DNA of 64,000 nt from Planctomycetota bacterium (GTDB lineage Bacteria > Planctomycetota > Brocadiia > Brocadiales > Brocadiaceae). Both the position numbers and the translations under genes were made by a program. The stretch is from positions 17,884 through 81,883 of the forward strand of contig VGXV01000014.1 in NCBI GenBank assembly GCA_016873165.1, read 5' to 3'. The notes below the pieces were generated by a model. That model made no database searches and was not told where the DNA came from. It saw only the letters and a list, made by a program, of their open reading frames with translations. Of this stretch, positions 1-8,126 are shown one piece after another (positions within the stretch are counted from its first letter, which is position 1; the number at the start of each line of letters is the position of its first letter).

Positions 1-272
1 GTCAATCGACTGCACTTTCCCAATTATATAGCAATTAGCAGGCTAAAAAAAAGTCAATATAGCAGGTTATCGCTGTCTCAGAAGGCGCTTATATAGATAG
101 CCAACCAAAAATCCAAGTCGTACCTAAGTCGTACCCTGAATAAAAAGAGAACAATGGAAAAGAAACTACATAAATAATACTTGCAATCCTTACCGTTGAA
201 TTTACTGGCTAAATACTAACAGAAAAAAGAAAAGAAAAAAAGGTAAAAACATGGTAAAAAGCGGTAGAAATA

Positions 273-1208
273 CTATTGCATAATTTCAATCTTCGCTTCA
301 CTTCGGAGCTTTTTCAGCAATTTTAGTATTTCTTCATCTAACATTGTTGAGCGCACGTCGTTTATCACGTCTTCAAAGTTCACCGGGATTCCTTCTTTTT
401 TATCGGTGACTTTTATCAGATGATATCCGTATTCCGTCTTTACCGGTTCACTTACTTTTCCAACACGTAATGAAAATGCGGCGCTTAAAAATGGTTCCTC
501 ATACGAACCGCTTCTCCGCTGAATAAACCCTAAATCTCCGCCATTTGGCGCGGAAGGACAGTCCGAATATTTTCTTGCAATCTCTTCAAAATCAGCGCCA
601 TTATCAAGTTCAGTTTTCAATGTATTGATCAAATCAGCCGCTTTCGAGGTTCCGGCTGTTGCATCAAGATTTTTCGTAGTGATAAAAATGTGCCTTACTT
701 TTATGGCTTCCCCATTGAAAAAATTTCTGTTTTTTTCAAAAAATCGTTTCAGATTTTGAAAGTCAAGGAGGGCGCTGAAATATTTTTCAAGGGCGAGGGA
801 ATGTTTAATTGTTTTCTCGAAATCGTATAAATTTGAACCTATGGATGTGAGCATATCCTTTAAAAAGGCATCCGTATCGCTGCTATCGCCTGCGATATCT
901 CTTTTTATCTGTTCAAGTTCTCTTGTGATTTCAAGCGGGGTGACAATGATGCCTTGTTTATCTATGAAATCTTCCAGTAAAATATTCGTGATAAATTGTT
1001 CAATAACCTCCTGCCGTATGGCATTATAGGTTTCGGCATCAGCATCCTGAAATAGCATTAAACGTTTATTAACATCGTCTTGTTTAATTTTCTTTCCATT
1101 TACTATAGCGGCAATATCCGCACCGATGACACGGCTCTCCGAAGAAAAAATTACCAGGAGAAACAACAGAAAGGCTGTGCGCAAAAAAAGGGCTGTTCTT
1201 TTATGCAT
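273..1208 (-). CDS. Exported parvulin-type peptidyl-prolyl cis-trans isomerase (SurA/PrsA-like)
   Basis: A 311-residue protein with an N-terminal signal peptide (basic start, then hydrophobic residues about 8-20) and an N-terminal chaperone region (AAIVNGKKI, typical of SurA/PpiD). A single rotamase domain lies at about residues 170-272, with VRHIF, the GADFEEIARKYSDCPSA stretch, GGDLGF and the closing GYHLIKV. These are hallmarks of the PpiC/parvulin family, whose members assist folding of exported proteins on the far side of the cytoplasmic membrane. In SurA the same layout carries two rotamase domains; here there is one. It stands alone, divergent from the radical SAM gene that follows. 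Family assignment is secure; the client proteins are unknown. Confidence 0.9.
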   Translation of the reverse strand: MHKRTALFLRTAFLLFLLVIFSSESRVIGADIAAIVNGKKIKQDDVNKRLMLFQDADAETYNAIRQEVIEQFITNILLEDFIDKQGIIVTPLEITRELEQIKRDIAGDSSDTDAFLKDMLTSIGSNLYDFEKTIKHSLALEKYFSALLDFQNLKRFFEKNRNFFNGEAIKVRHIFITTKNLDATAGTSKAADLINTLKTELDNGADFEEIARKYSDCPSAPNGGDLGFIQRRSGSYEEPFLSAAFSLRVGKVSEPVKTEYGYHLIKVTDKKEGIPVNFEDVINDVRSTMLDEEILKLLKKLRSEAKIEIMQ

Positions 1209-1342
1209 TTTTACTCCTTATCGAAACAGAAAATACATGGAAATTGTTTTATTTCCTTTGGAATTATGGATGTGAAATAAACCATACTAAACATTCTTTC
1301 AATTGTCAATTTTAATAAAACATCCGCTTTTTATCGCATTGC

Positions 1343-1371
1343 TTGACATAATCACACATGAGGGTTACAAT
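1343..1371 (+). promoter_or_regulatory. Sigma70-like promoter for the Tat-type radical SAM gene
   Basis: TTGACA (1343-1348), a 17-base spacer and TACAAT (1366-1371) closely match the housekeeping consensus. Transcription would begin near 1378, just upstream of both candidate start codons (1396 and 1426) of the next gene. Seen directly; activity is inferred. Confidence 0.65.
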
Positions 1372-1425
1372 TTTTTAAGAGTGACGTAGCCATAAATGTA
1401 TTCATTTTTTACGAGTTATTGTTCT

Positions 1426-2568
1426 ATGATCACAAGAAGAAGGTTAATAAAAGCCAGTGTGCTTGGCGCGTGCGGTCTCTGTTTCGGAAATAAATTGACC
1501 GCGTTTGCCGAGGATGTTTACACTGCGGAAAAATTAAAGGGGATCAATCAGGGTTTTCCGGTTGAGGAAGCGTTGCACTACAAAAAACTCGAGGATATGC
1601 GGGTGCAATGTGTATTGTGTCCCCGGGAATGCACCATTGCGGATTTAGAGCGTGGATATTGCGGGGTAAGGGAAAACAGGAGCGGCACATATTACACCCT
1701 TGTTCACTCCCGTGTGTGTGCGCTCAACGCTGACCCCATTGAGAAAAAACCCTTGTTCCACTTTTTGCCGGGCACCAGGGCATATTCCATTGCCACGGCG
1801 GGATGTAATGTGGAATGCAAATTCTGCCAGAACTGGCAAATCTCACAGTACCGGCCGGAACAGATCGACAGCATGAGGTTAACGCCGGAAGATGTAATGA
1901 ATGAAGCAAAAGCAGGCAGATGTAAAACAATTGCCTATACCTACTCCGAACCGGTAGTGTTTTATGAATACATGTACGACACGGCGAGATTAACCAGTAA
2001 AAACGGCTTGAATAACGTGATGATATCAAACGGTTACATTCAGGAAAAACCATTGCGTGAGCTGTGTCAGCATCTGAGCGCAGTAAAGATCGATTTAAAG
2101 AGTTTTACGGAAAAGTTTTATAAGGAAGTTTGTGCGGGAGAACTAAAGCCGGTATTGCAGACCCTTAAAACCTTAAAAGATATCGGAATATGGTTTGAGA
2201 TCGTGGTGCTGATTATCCCTACGCTTAACGACGCCGAAGCGGAGATCACGGAAATGTGCAAGTGGGTGAAAAATGAGCTTGGCCCGCAGGTGCCAATTCA
2301 CTTTACCCGATTCCAGCCCACATTCAGAATTAAAAACCTTCCTCCCACTCCGATTAAGACACTTGAAAACGCGAGGGATATTGCCGTTGACAGCGGACTC
2401 CTCTTTCCCTATATAGGCAATGTTCCCGGACATAAGGGGGAGAATACCTATTGCCCTCACTGCCAAACTATCCTGATCCGGCGCGCAGGATACAGAATAT
2501 TGGAAAACAATATCACGGATAGCAAATGTAAAGACTGCGAAACAACCGTCCCCGGCATTTGGTCATAA
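1426..2568 (+). CDS. AmmeMemoRadiSam-type radical SAM protein with a Tat-like signal
   Basis: About 380 residues from the chosen ATG; an in-frame ATG at 1396 adds ten residues but would bury the signal. The N-terminus has TRRRLIKAS, a hydrophobic stretch and AFA before an acidic residue, matching a twin-arginine signal. The radical SAM cluster motif CNVECKFC is at about residues 127-134 (CX3CX2C). It is preceded by a four-Cys segment (CVLCPRECTI..GYC) and followed near the C-terminus by YCPHCQ and CKDCE pairs, as in the 'AmmeMemoRadiSam system radical SAM enzyme' family (PflA-like). The substrate of that family is not established. A paralogue without the signal lies at 21364-22374. Neither AMMECR1 nor Memo genes are adjacent. 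Export of a SAM-dependent iron-sulfur enzyme would be unusual. Confidence 0.85.
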   Translation: MITRRRLIKASVLGACGLCFGNKLTAFAEDVYTAEKLKGINQGFPVEEALHYKKLEDMRVQCVLCPRECTIADLERGYCGVRENRSGTYYTLVHSRVCALNADPIEKKPLFHFLPGTRAYSIATAGCNVECKFCQNWQISQYRPEQIDSMRLTPEDVMNEAKAGRCKTIAYTYSEPVVFYEYMYDTARLTSKNGLNNVMISNGYIQEKPLRELCQHLSAVKIDLKSFTEKFYKEVCAGELKPVLQTLKTLKDIGIWFEIVVLIIPTLNDAEAEITEMCKWVKNELGPQVPIHFTRFQPTFRIKNLPPTPIKTLENARDIAVDSGLLFPYIGNVPGHKGENTYCPHCQTILIRRAGYRILENNITDSKCKDCETTVPGIWS

Positions 2569-2693
2569 AGAAGCAACATTTATCCAGTGGAATTGAATTG
2601 GAAGTTAGTAACCGGGTGCAGCATTATGAATACGGAGTAAGTTGCAGAAATATGATAAATAACCTCAACATAAAAATAAGAAAGGATAACACT

Positions 2694-3137
2694 ATGAAGC
2701 ATGAAACAACGCCTGTTTACACGAAAAGAGGGGGAATGATGTGCGAGGGATTAAGGGGGTGGGGAAAGATCATTATCGTTGCAATTATCTTTTTCACAGG
2801 ATTTGTGTCACGGCAAAGCAACGTTTTGGCAGAAATAGATGTACAGAAAGACGTCTATCTGTTCCTTCACGGAAGAACAGATCTCCATGAAAAAGCAGTA
2901 AACGCCCTCGTTTCCTATGGATTCTCAAAGGAAAAAATTACCCTTGCTGCTCCGGAAAAAGTCGGCAACGTAGGCGATTATATGGCAATGCTCTGGAAAC
3001 CGCCGGAGCCTGATCACATAAAACTCCAGCAAATAACCAAAGTTGAAAAAACAGAACCGGAAAAGATTAAAGGTCTCTGGAAAGGCGTTATAAGAGAGGA
3101 TAGAGACAGCATTCCTTTAGATTTGCAAAAAAGGTAA
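2694..3137 (+). CDS. Small membrane-anchored or exported protein of unknown function
   Basis: 147 residues from the ATG at 2694, which follows the ribosome-binding sequence AAAGGA at a sensible distance; the open frame extends upstream to 2559 but would overlap the previous gene. A hydrophobic segment near residues 24-40 (IIIVAIIFFTGF) followed by NVLAE looks like a signal peptide or anchor. The mature part is charged and has no family motif that I recognise. It follows the radical SAM gene in the same direction after 125 bases and may share its promoter. Function unknown. Confidence 0.6.
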   Translation: MKHETTPVYTKRGGMMCEGLRGWGKIIIVAIIFFTGFVSRQSNVLAEIDVQKDVYLFLHGRTDLHEKAVNALVSYGFSKEKITLAAPEKVGNVGDYMAMLWKPPEPDHIKLQQITKVEKTEPEKIKGLWKGVIREDRDSIPLDLQKR

Positions 3138-3238
3138 AAAGAATTCTAATGAGGGGAGCATCCTTTATCCCATCACGACATAAGGCGAATCGGTTCGATT
3201 TTCAGCAAATAAATATACACTCTTTTTCATATTGGTCA

Positions 3239-3284
3239 TTGACATTGTCCCAAATAGTGCTATCATTTCAGAACTTGTAGCACT
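3239..3284 (+). promoter_or_regulatory. Promoter with overlapping candidate NikR operator
   Basis: TTGACA (3239-3244), a 16-base spacer and TATCAT (3261-3266) form a good promoter. Overlapping the -10 is a perfect dyad, AGTGCTA (3256-3262), 15 bases, TAGCACT (3278-3284). The half-site centres are 22 bases apart, the same as in the E. coli NikR operator (GTATGA-N16-TCATAC). The nikR gene starts 45 bases downstream, so metal-dependent autorepression is likely (inference). Confidence 0.6.
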
Positions 3285-3328
3285 TTTTATTGTCAAAGCA
3301 TCATAATATTATAGTGAGGCAATAAGAA

Positions 3329-3745
3329 ATGTCTTTTTTAGTAAGATTTGGGGTTTCGCTGGAAAAGGAACTCCTTAAAAAATTTGATACGCACATAAGA
3401 AAGAAAAAATATACCAACCGTTCAGAGGCAATACGCGATCTGATCCGTGGCGATTTGGTGGCGGAAGAATGGCAGGAGGGCAAGGAGATTACCGGGTCAA
3501 TTACCCTTGTGTACGACCATCATAAAAGGGAACTGGTCAACATTCTTATTGATATTCAGCATGACTATCATGATATTATTCTTTCCACGCAACACATTCA
3601 CCTTGACCATGATAATTGCCTTGAGATTATCATTATAAAGGGCAAACCTCAAAGGGTGCATGAATTATACGGGAAGCTGAAATCGGCAAAAGGGGTGAAA
3701 CATGGGGGCATATCCATGGCAACCACAGGAAAGGAAATTTTGTAA
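3329..3745 (+). CDS. nikR: Nickel-responsive transcriptional regulator NikR
   Basis: 138 residues, the usual NikR length. The N-terminal ribbon-helix-helix region (VRFGVSLEKELLKKFD, then YTNRSEAIRDLIR) binds DNA. The C-terminal ACT-like domain has His78, His89, His91 and Cys97, with exactly the spacing of the square-planar nickel ligands of E. coli NikR (His76, His87, His89, Cys95). It heads the nickel uptake locus and is preceded by a dyad that fits a NikR operator, so it probably represses nikR and the downstream transporter genes when nickel is plentiful. Identification is strong. Confidence 0.95.
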   Translation: MSFLVRFGVSLEKELLKKFDTHIRKKKYTNRSEAIRDLIRGDLVAEEWQEGKEITGSITLVYDHHKRELVNILIDIQHDYHDIILSTQHIHLDHDNCLEIIIIKGKPQRVHELYGKLKSAKGVKHGGISMATTGKEIL

Positions 3746-3816
3746 TATGGATTTCTCCGGAAAACGGGATTGTTTAACTTTGCTATTCAGGATGCGGGGA
3801 AGATATTTTTCTTATT

Positions 3817-3847
3817 TATGGTGGCACGAATATTTTTAATGTAGTAC
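3817..3847 (+). promoter_or_regulatory. Shared regulatory motif upstream of cbiM
   Basis: A 31-base sequence beginning TATGGTGGCACGAATAT, then AATGTAGTAC, recurs almost unchanged at 6319-6349 before the outer-membrane barrel gene of the same locus. It carries a half-site (TGGCAC) close to the TAGCAC arm of the proposed NikR operator. A second promoter/operator for the nickel transporter is the likeliest reading (inference). Confidence 0.45.
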
Positions 3848-3868
3848 GCACAATCAAAGGAGATGTTT

Positions 3869-4474
3869 TTGCATATTAGCGACGGGGTGCTTTCTCCCTA
3901 CATCATTATTGCCGGTTGGGCTGCTGCGGTTCCTGCATTAGCGGTGTCGGTAAAAAAATTGAAAGCCGAAAAGGTCGGTGTTTATGGGGTTATTGCCGCC
4001 GCTTTTTTTGCGGGATCAACAATCCACATACCCGTTGGGCCTCTCAGCATGCATCTGATGCTTAACGGCATTGCGGGGCTTTTGCTGGGATGGAGCGCGG
4101 TAACGGTAATAACGGCAGGGCTTTTGTTGCAGGCATTATTTCTCGGTTTCGGAGGATTAACGGTGCTGGGAGTAAATATTGCAATTATGGCATTGCCGGG
4201 CGCAATTATCGGAATTCTTGGGCGCAACTGGATAAAACGTATTTCCGCAAAAAAAAGGCCGTGGATAGGGTCGTTCGTGGGGGGAGGAACTGTCTTTATA
4301 TCTTCCGTTTTGCTCTTTATTGCTCTTTCTACAACCCATACGGCAATGGCTCCCCTTGCCAAACTGGTTTTTTTTGGAAATATTCCCGTCATATTCATTG
4401 AAGGGGCAATCAGTTATTGGCTGGTACACTTTCTGCAAAAAGTAAAGCCGTCATTGTTAGGGATTTTGCCATGA
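3869..4474 (+). CDS. cbiM: Nickel/cobalt ECF transporter substrate-binding membrane subunit (CbiM/NikM)
   Basis: About 201 residues, hydrophobic throughout, with roughly seven membrane segments and the family sequences MHISDGVLSP, HIPVGP and SMHLMLNGIAG. In CbiM/NikM the free N-terminus and His2 coordinate the metal, so the protein must begin Met-His. The TTG at 3869 gives exactly that and sits 6 bases after AAAGGAG (3856-3862). The ATG at 3863 would overlap the ribosome site and add two residues before His. I therefore choose TTG. It is followed by the nikL-like gene with an ATGA overlap and then by cbiQ and cbiO. Linkage to nikR favours nickel over cobalt. Confidence 0.92.
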   Translation: MHISDGVLSPYIIIAGWAAAVPALAVSVKKLKAEKVGVYGVIAAAFFAGSTIHIPVGPLSMHLMLNGIAGLLLGWSAVTVITAGLLLQALFLGFGGLTVLGVNIAIMALPGAIIGILGRNWIKRISAKKRPWIGSFVGGGTVFISSVLLFIALSTTHTAMAPLAKLVFFGNIPVIFIEGAISYWLVHFLQKVKPSLLGILP

Positions 4475-4887
4475 AAACATTCTTAGCCATTTTCTGTTGT
4501 ATTTTTTTTGCAATGCCCTTTACGGTGTATGCTCATGGACTTTCCCTCTTTTCTCAGGAGAAAAAATTGATTGCATCTTACAGTGACCATTCTCCTGCTG
4601 CCGGAGCTGATGTTATTCTTGCGGATGTAAATGGAGTAATAATTTTTCAGGACAAAACAGACGAGAAAGGTATGTGGAAATTGCCAGAGAATCTGGAAAC
4701 TATTCCTTTCTTAATAATTGTAGAAGATTCCACAGGACATCGAGAGAAAATAACATGGGAGGAATTTTTGAAAGGACACCGAAGGGGATTTTTTGATCTT
4801 TCAGGTATACGCGTAATAATTGGGGTAGTAGCCATTATTAGCGTTGGATATACCATACAACGGATTTTATTGAAAAAAAGGACATGA
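4471..4887 (+). CDS. NikL-like accessory component of the nickel transporter
   Basis: 138 residues starting at the ATG that overlaps the cbiM stop codon (ATGA). There is a signal peptide (hydrophobic stretch ending VYAHG), a small beta-rich extracytoplasmic domain resembling the carboxypeptidase-regulatory/DUF4198 folds (ADVILADVNG, TDEKGMWKLP), and one C-terminal membrane helix (about residues 110-130) with a basic tail. This layout and the position between the M and Q components match NikL/NikN-type auxiliary subunits of nickel ECF importers. Exact role inferred from context. Confidence 0.7.
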   Translation: MKTFLAIFCCIFFAMPFTVYAHGLSLFSQEKKLIASYSDHSPAAGADVILADVNGVIIFQDKTDEKGMWKLPENLETIPFLIIVEDSTGHREKITWEEFLKGHRRGFFDLSGIRVIIGVVAIISVGYTIQRILLKKRT

Positions 4888-4893
4888 TGTTTT

Positions 4894-5604
4894 TTGCAAA
4901 ATAAAAAAATGAGATTGCCGTCACTCTCAACCAAAACGGGAACCCTATTGATTTTGTCAATTCTGGCAGGCATTGGTTTGCTGAATAATTTTGCGTCTCT
5001 TGTTGTTTGCCTGTTGGCGGTGTTATTGTTTGGGGTATTTGCTGCAGGGAATATATTTATCATTTTATATCGCGCGAAGGGGGTATGGATTTTTTTCCTC
5101 CTTACCGGCGTGAGTCTTTTGTTTACAAAAGAAGGACGCGTGCTAGCCCCGATCCTTATCACCAAAATGTTTTCTATGTGGTTGTGGGGAGTGATCTGGA
5201 TTAAATGGGTGGGATTTGAACAGATTTTATCAAGTTTCGGGAAAATAGGCATTCCGGCAATTTTGATACATATTATTGCATTCACCGCGCGTTTTTTGCC
5301 CATTATGGCGGAAAGGATAAAAATGACGTTTGCCGCACAAGCTTCACGCGGCGCAAAAAAGGGATTGCGTTCCCTGCAATTAAGAAACCTTGCCGGAGGG
5401 ATTGGCAGTGTGCTTTTGTCGAGTTTTGAACAATCGGAAAATGTAGAACGTGCGATGCAGTCGCGCGGGTTCTGCGGAATGTATTCACTTCGGATGGAAA
5501 AAGATGAAAAAATTTCTTATGTTACTTTATTTCTCATATTTTTTATGGTTTTTGCGATCTGGGCCGGAGTAATTTGCAATGTCCTGTGTAGTGCGCGTTC
5601 ATAA
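4894..5604 (+). CDS. cbiQ: ECF transporter transmembrane coupling subunit CbiQ
   Basis: 236 residues from a TTG start; an ATG at 4909 is an alternative that shortens it by five. It has several membrane segments and the two cytoplasmic coupling motifs of the EcfT/CbiQ family: the Ala-Arg-Gly-type segment AAQASRGAKKG and, downstream, AMQSRGFCG. These short helices dock onto the ATPase subunits. It lies seven bases after the nikL-like gene and overlaps cbiO by 26 bases, which indicates translational coupling. Confidence 0.9.
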   Translation: MQNKKMRLPSLSTKTGTLLILSILAGIGLLNNFASLVVCLLAVLLFGVFAAGNIFIILYRAKGVWIFFLLTGVSLLFTKEGRVLAPILITKMFSMWLWGVIWIKWVGFEQILSSFGKIGIPAILIHIIAFTARFLPIMAERIKMTFAAQASRGAKKGLRSLQLRNLAGGIGSVLLSSFEQSENVERAMQSRGFCGMYSLRMEKDEKISYVTLFLIFFMVFAIWAGVICNVLCSARS

Positions 5605-6307
5605 TATCACATTTTTTTATCCTGATGGCGTTCAGGCGATATCCGGGTTGTCATTTTCCGTTCATCAGCATGAAAAGGTGGGGTTAATCGGGCCCAGCGG
5701 CGCGGGCAAAACAACCCTTTTCTGGCATTTAAACGGACTTTTAAAACCACATTCGGGCGAGGTAAAAGTCCTGGACAGACCGCTTACCGGCCACAAAAAT
5801 ATTAATGAAGTCCGGAGGCATGTCGCGCTTACGTTTCAACAGGTAAATGATCAGCTTTTTTGCTCTTCCGTTTGGGAAGAAATTGCGTTTGGACCGAAAA
5901 ATCTGTATTGGCCAAAACAGCAGATAGTCGATACGGTGGAAAAGTGGCTGGCGTATTTTGAGTTAAATGATGTGAGGGAGAGACCTCCGCATCATTTATC
6001 CGGAGGCCAGAAAAGAAGGGTTGCGCTGGCAGCGGCAATGGCAATGGAACCCGATTTGTTGATTCTCGACGAACCTGCGAATGACTTAGACCACCGCCAC
6101 CGGCGCAAATTAATAACCTATCTGAAAGGATTACAAATTGCCCTTCTGGTGGCATCTCATGATTTGCGTTTGATTGGAGAATTGACAGGGCGATGTATTC
6201 TTATGGATAAAGGCAGATTGGTCGCAGACAAAGTCACCGTTGATTTGATACATGACAAAGAAACATTAAAGGCCTATGGAATGGAGGCGATACCAGTAAA
6301 AGAATAA
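5579..6307 (+). CDS. cbiO: ECF transporter ATP-binding subunit CbiO
   Basis: 242 residues. Walker A GPSGAGKTT at 38-46, Q-loop FQQ near 87, signature LSGGQKRR from 140, and Walker B LLILDEP at 160-166 with a following D-loop (NDLD) and switch His (ASHD). This is the ATPase powering metal import with CbiM and CbiQ. One ATPase gene is present, as in other CbiMNQO and NikMNQO loci, where it acts as a homodimer. It overlaps the end of cbiQ. Confidence 0.95.
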   Translation: MSCVVRVHNITFFYPDGVQAISGLSFSVHQHEKVGLIGPSGAGKTTLFWHLNGLLKPHSGEVKVLDRPLTGHKNINEVRRHVALTFQQVNDQLFCSSVWEEIAFGPKNLYWPKQQIVDTVEKWLAYFELNDVRERPPHHLSGGQKRRVALAAAMAMEPDLLILDEPANDLDHRHRRKLITYLKGLQIALLVASHDLRLIGELTGRCILMDKGRLVADKVTVDLIHDKETLKAYGMEAIPVKE

Positions 6308-6318
6308 ATTTTTTTAAT

Positions 6319-6349
6319 TATAGTAGCACGAATATAATAAATGTGTTAT
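6319..6349 (+). promoter_or_regulatory. Second copy of the nickel-locus regulatory motif with a consensus -10
   Basis: TATAGTAGCACGAATATAAT is nearly identical to the motif at 3817-3847. It contains TAGCAC, the right arm of the proposed NikR operator, placed just before a perfect TATAAT (6333-6338), so binding there would block the promoter. The next gene starts about 50 bases downstream. Confidence 0.45.
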
Positions 6350-6390
6350 TTAATTTCCCTTATTTTATTATGTTAAAAGGAGTTTTTATA

Positions 6391-7401
6391 GTGAACGATC
6401 GCTTTTTTAACAATTTTATCCTTATCCTTTTTTTCTGCTACGCAAGTGGCATTGGAAATTTAGTGCATGCACACCATGGGGGAGTTTCTACGGCCTTTGG
6501 CCCTGGTGCGCCCGTAGAAACCGCATCGCCGATGACCATCGGGAAAGGGAAATTTTTGCTGTATGAAAAAATGGAATTTGCTTCTTTTGAACAGGAAAGC
6601 CACGCAGACCCGGAAAATATAGAAAACTTTACCTTCTTTAATACATTGGCAGGCTATGGCATTACCGACTATGTATCCCTCTATCTTGTGATGCCGTATG
6701 CTATTAAAGAACAAGACTCATTAGGCACATCGAAGGGATTCGGCGACGCAGGATTTCTGGCACAATATGGATTTAAGTACGGCGAGAGAAACGGGGTCAA
6801 AGGTTTTTATCAGAACGGACCCGAAGATACTATCGGAGAACGCTATACGACGAACGATCTGAAGATGTCGTTTTTAGGAGGCTTTACGGTACAGACCGGT
6901 GATATTACCAACGAAGATAATAAAGGAAACCGCTTTGATATGGGTATGCAGCCGGGCTTTGCAGCGCCAACGTTTATGACAGGTTTCTCTGCGTCAAAAA
7001 TGCTTTTCCCCCATTTTACACTTACCGGAGATACTTCATTTACCACGTTTACCCGTCATGATGACGGAAAACCGGGAGATGAGATACGTTTCAATCTGGC
7101 CGGAGGATATGAAATATTTGAAAATCCCCTTGGATTTTTCCAAAGGGTGGATCTTATTACGGAATCAAATATCCTCCATCTGACAAAGGATGAAGACGAA
7201 CACCATCACGATGAAGACGACAGCGGAGGAACAATTCTCTACCTTTCACCAGGCTTTCGCGTGTCTCTGAAAAAGAATATCAGCTTTGGAGGGCTTCTGA
7301 AATTTCCCGTCGGGAAAGATTTAAACAGGGAATCGGAGCAACAGGGATCAGAAGGGCTTGAACACTACAGGGCTATTCTTACCGTGACATGTTCATTCTG
7401 A
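6391..7401 (+). CDS. Outer-membrane beta-barrel protein of the nickel locus
   Basis: About 336 residues from the GTG at 6391, which has AAAAGGAG eight bases upstream; the open frame runs back to 6343. A signal peptide ends near VHAHHGG, leaving a His-rich mature N-terminus. The rest alternates short polar and aromatic/Gly strands (GYGITDYVSLYLVMPYA, GDAGFLAQYGFKYG) and ends in Phe (TVTCSF), as outer-membrane barrels do. A loop near residue 270 has HHHDEDD, which could bind metal. Position in the locus suggests passage of nickel across the outer membrane, but this is inference; the family resembles uncharacterised 'transporter' barrels. Confidence 0.7.
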   Translation: MNDRFFNNFILILFFCYASGIGNLVHAHHGGVSTAFGPGAPVETASPMTIGKGKFLLYEKMEFASFEQESHADPENIENFTFFNTLAGYGITDYVSLYLVMPYAIKEQDSLGTSKGFGDAGFLAQYGFKYGERNGVKGFYQNGPEDTIGERYTTNDLKMSFLGGFTVQTGDITNEDNKGNRFDMGMQPGFAAPTFMTGFSASKMLFPHFTLTGDTSFTTFTRHDDGKPGDEIRFNLAGGYEIFENPLGFFQRVDLITESNILHLTKDEDEHHHDEDDSGGTILYLSPGFRVSLKKNISFGGLLKFPVGKDLNRESEQQGSEGLEHYRAILTVTCSF

Positions 7402-7472
7402 GAATGCCAATCCTGACAGAATTTCTTGCCCATCAATACCTTACACCATTTATAGAGAAGGAGAAAAACACC

Positions 7473-8042
7473 ATGCTAAAAACAGGAATACGGAAAAAGC
7501 GGACGATCACACTACTTTTTTGTGTTTGTTGTGCTTTACTGTTGTATCCGAAATACATATTCGCACATGAAGGCCATGACCACTGGAATAATACTCCCAT
7601 AACCATTAAAAAATCAACAGTGGCGCATTTGCAGTCAATATTGGATTCATATAATAGTCTTTACAAAAAACTTATAGAAAAAGATATTCAAGATATTCCT
7701 CTATTGGCGCAAAACATTATGGACGCTGCGCAACAGGGTGTTCAAACTGAAAAAAAAGGCGAAGGGCGTTATATGATGGAACACATTTACCTGCACGCAA
7801 TGTCTCTTAAAAAAGTCGAAATTCCGGACAATGTGAAGGAATCCTTCAAATTAATAAGCAGTGAATTGTTTCCGTTTTTTGTTGCATGGCCGATGCAGTT
7901 AAAACAGAATGGATTATGTCTTTATTATTGTAAAGATGATTGTGGGTACTGGTTTCAGACGGAAGGCAGCGATCCGGTGTGTCCCTATTCTTCCGGTAAG
8001 TTGCCATCATGCAGCAATATTGAAAATGCAGGAAATAAATAA
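7473..8042 (+). CDS. Exported His- and Cys-rich protein, possible metal binder
   Basis: 189 residues from the ATG at 7473, preceded by AGAAGGAG; the frame opens earlier at 7389 but overlaps the barrel gene. A signal peptide ends at IFAHEGHDHW, giving a mature protein that begins with three closely spaced His residues. The C-terminal part carries CLYYCKDDCGYWF and later CPYSSGKLPSC, a Cys cluster that resembles a metal or disulfide module. It is the last gene of the nickel locus. No family recognised; a periplasmic nickel-handling role is plausible from context only. Confidence 0.65.
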   Translation: MLKTGIRKKRTITLLFCVCCALLLYPKYIFAHEGHDHWNNTPITIKKSTVAHLQSILDSYNSLYKKLIEKDIQDIPLLAQNIMDAAQQGVQTEKKGEGRYMMEHIYLHAMSLKKVEIPDNVKESFKLISSELFPFFVAWPMQLKQNGLCLYYCKDDCGYWFQTEGSDPVCPYSSGKLPSCSNIENAGNK

Positions 8043-8126
8043 TGCGCCCGGCTTCTTTTGTAATTCCCATACTTGCATCAGGGAGAAAAACGAGTGTTTA
8101 TATTCGTAATAAATAATCCTGGCACC

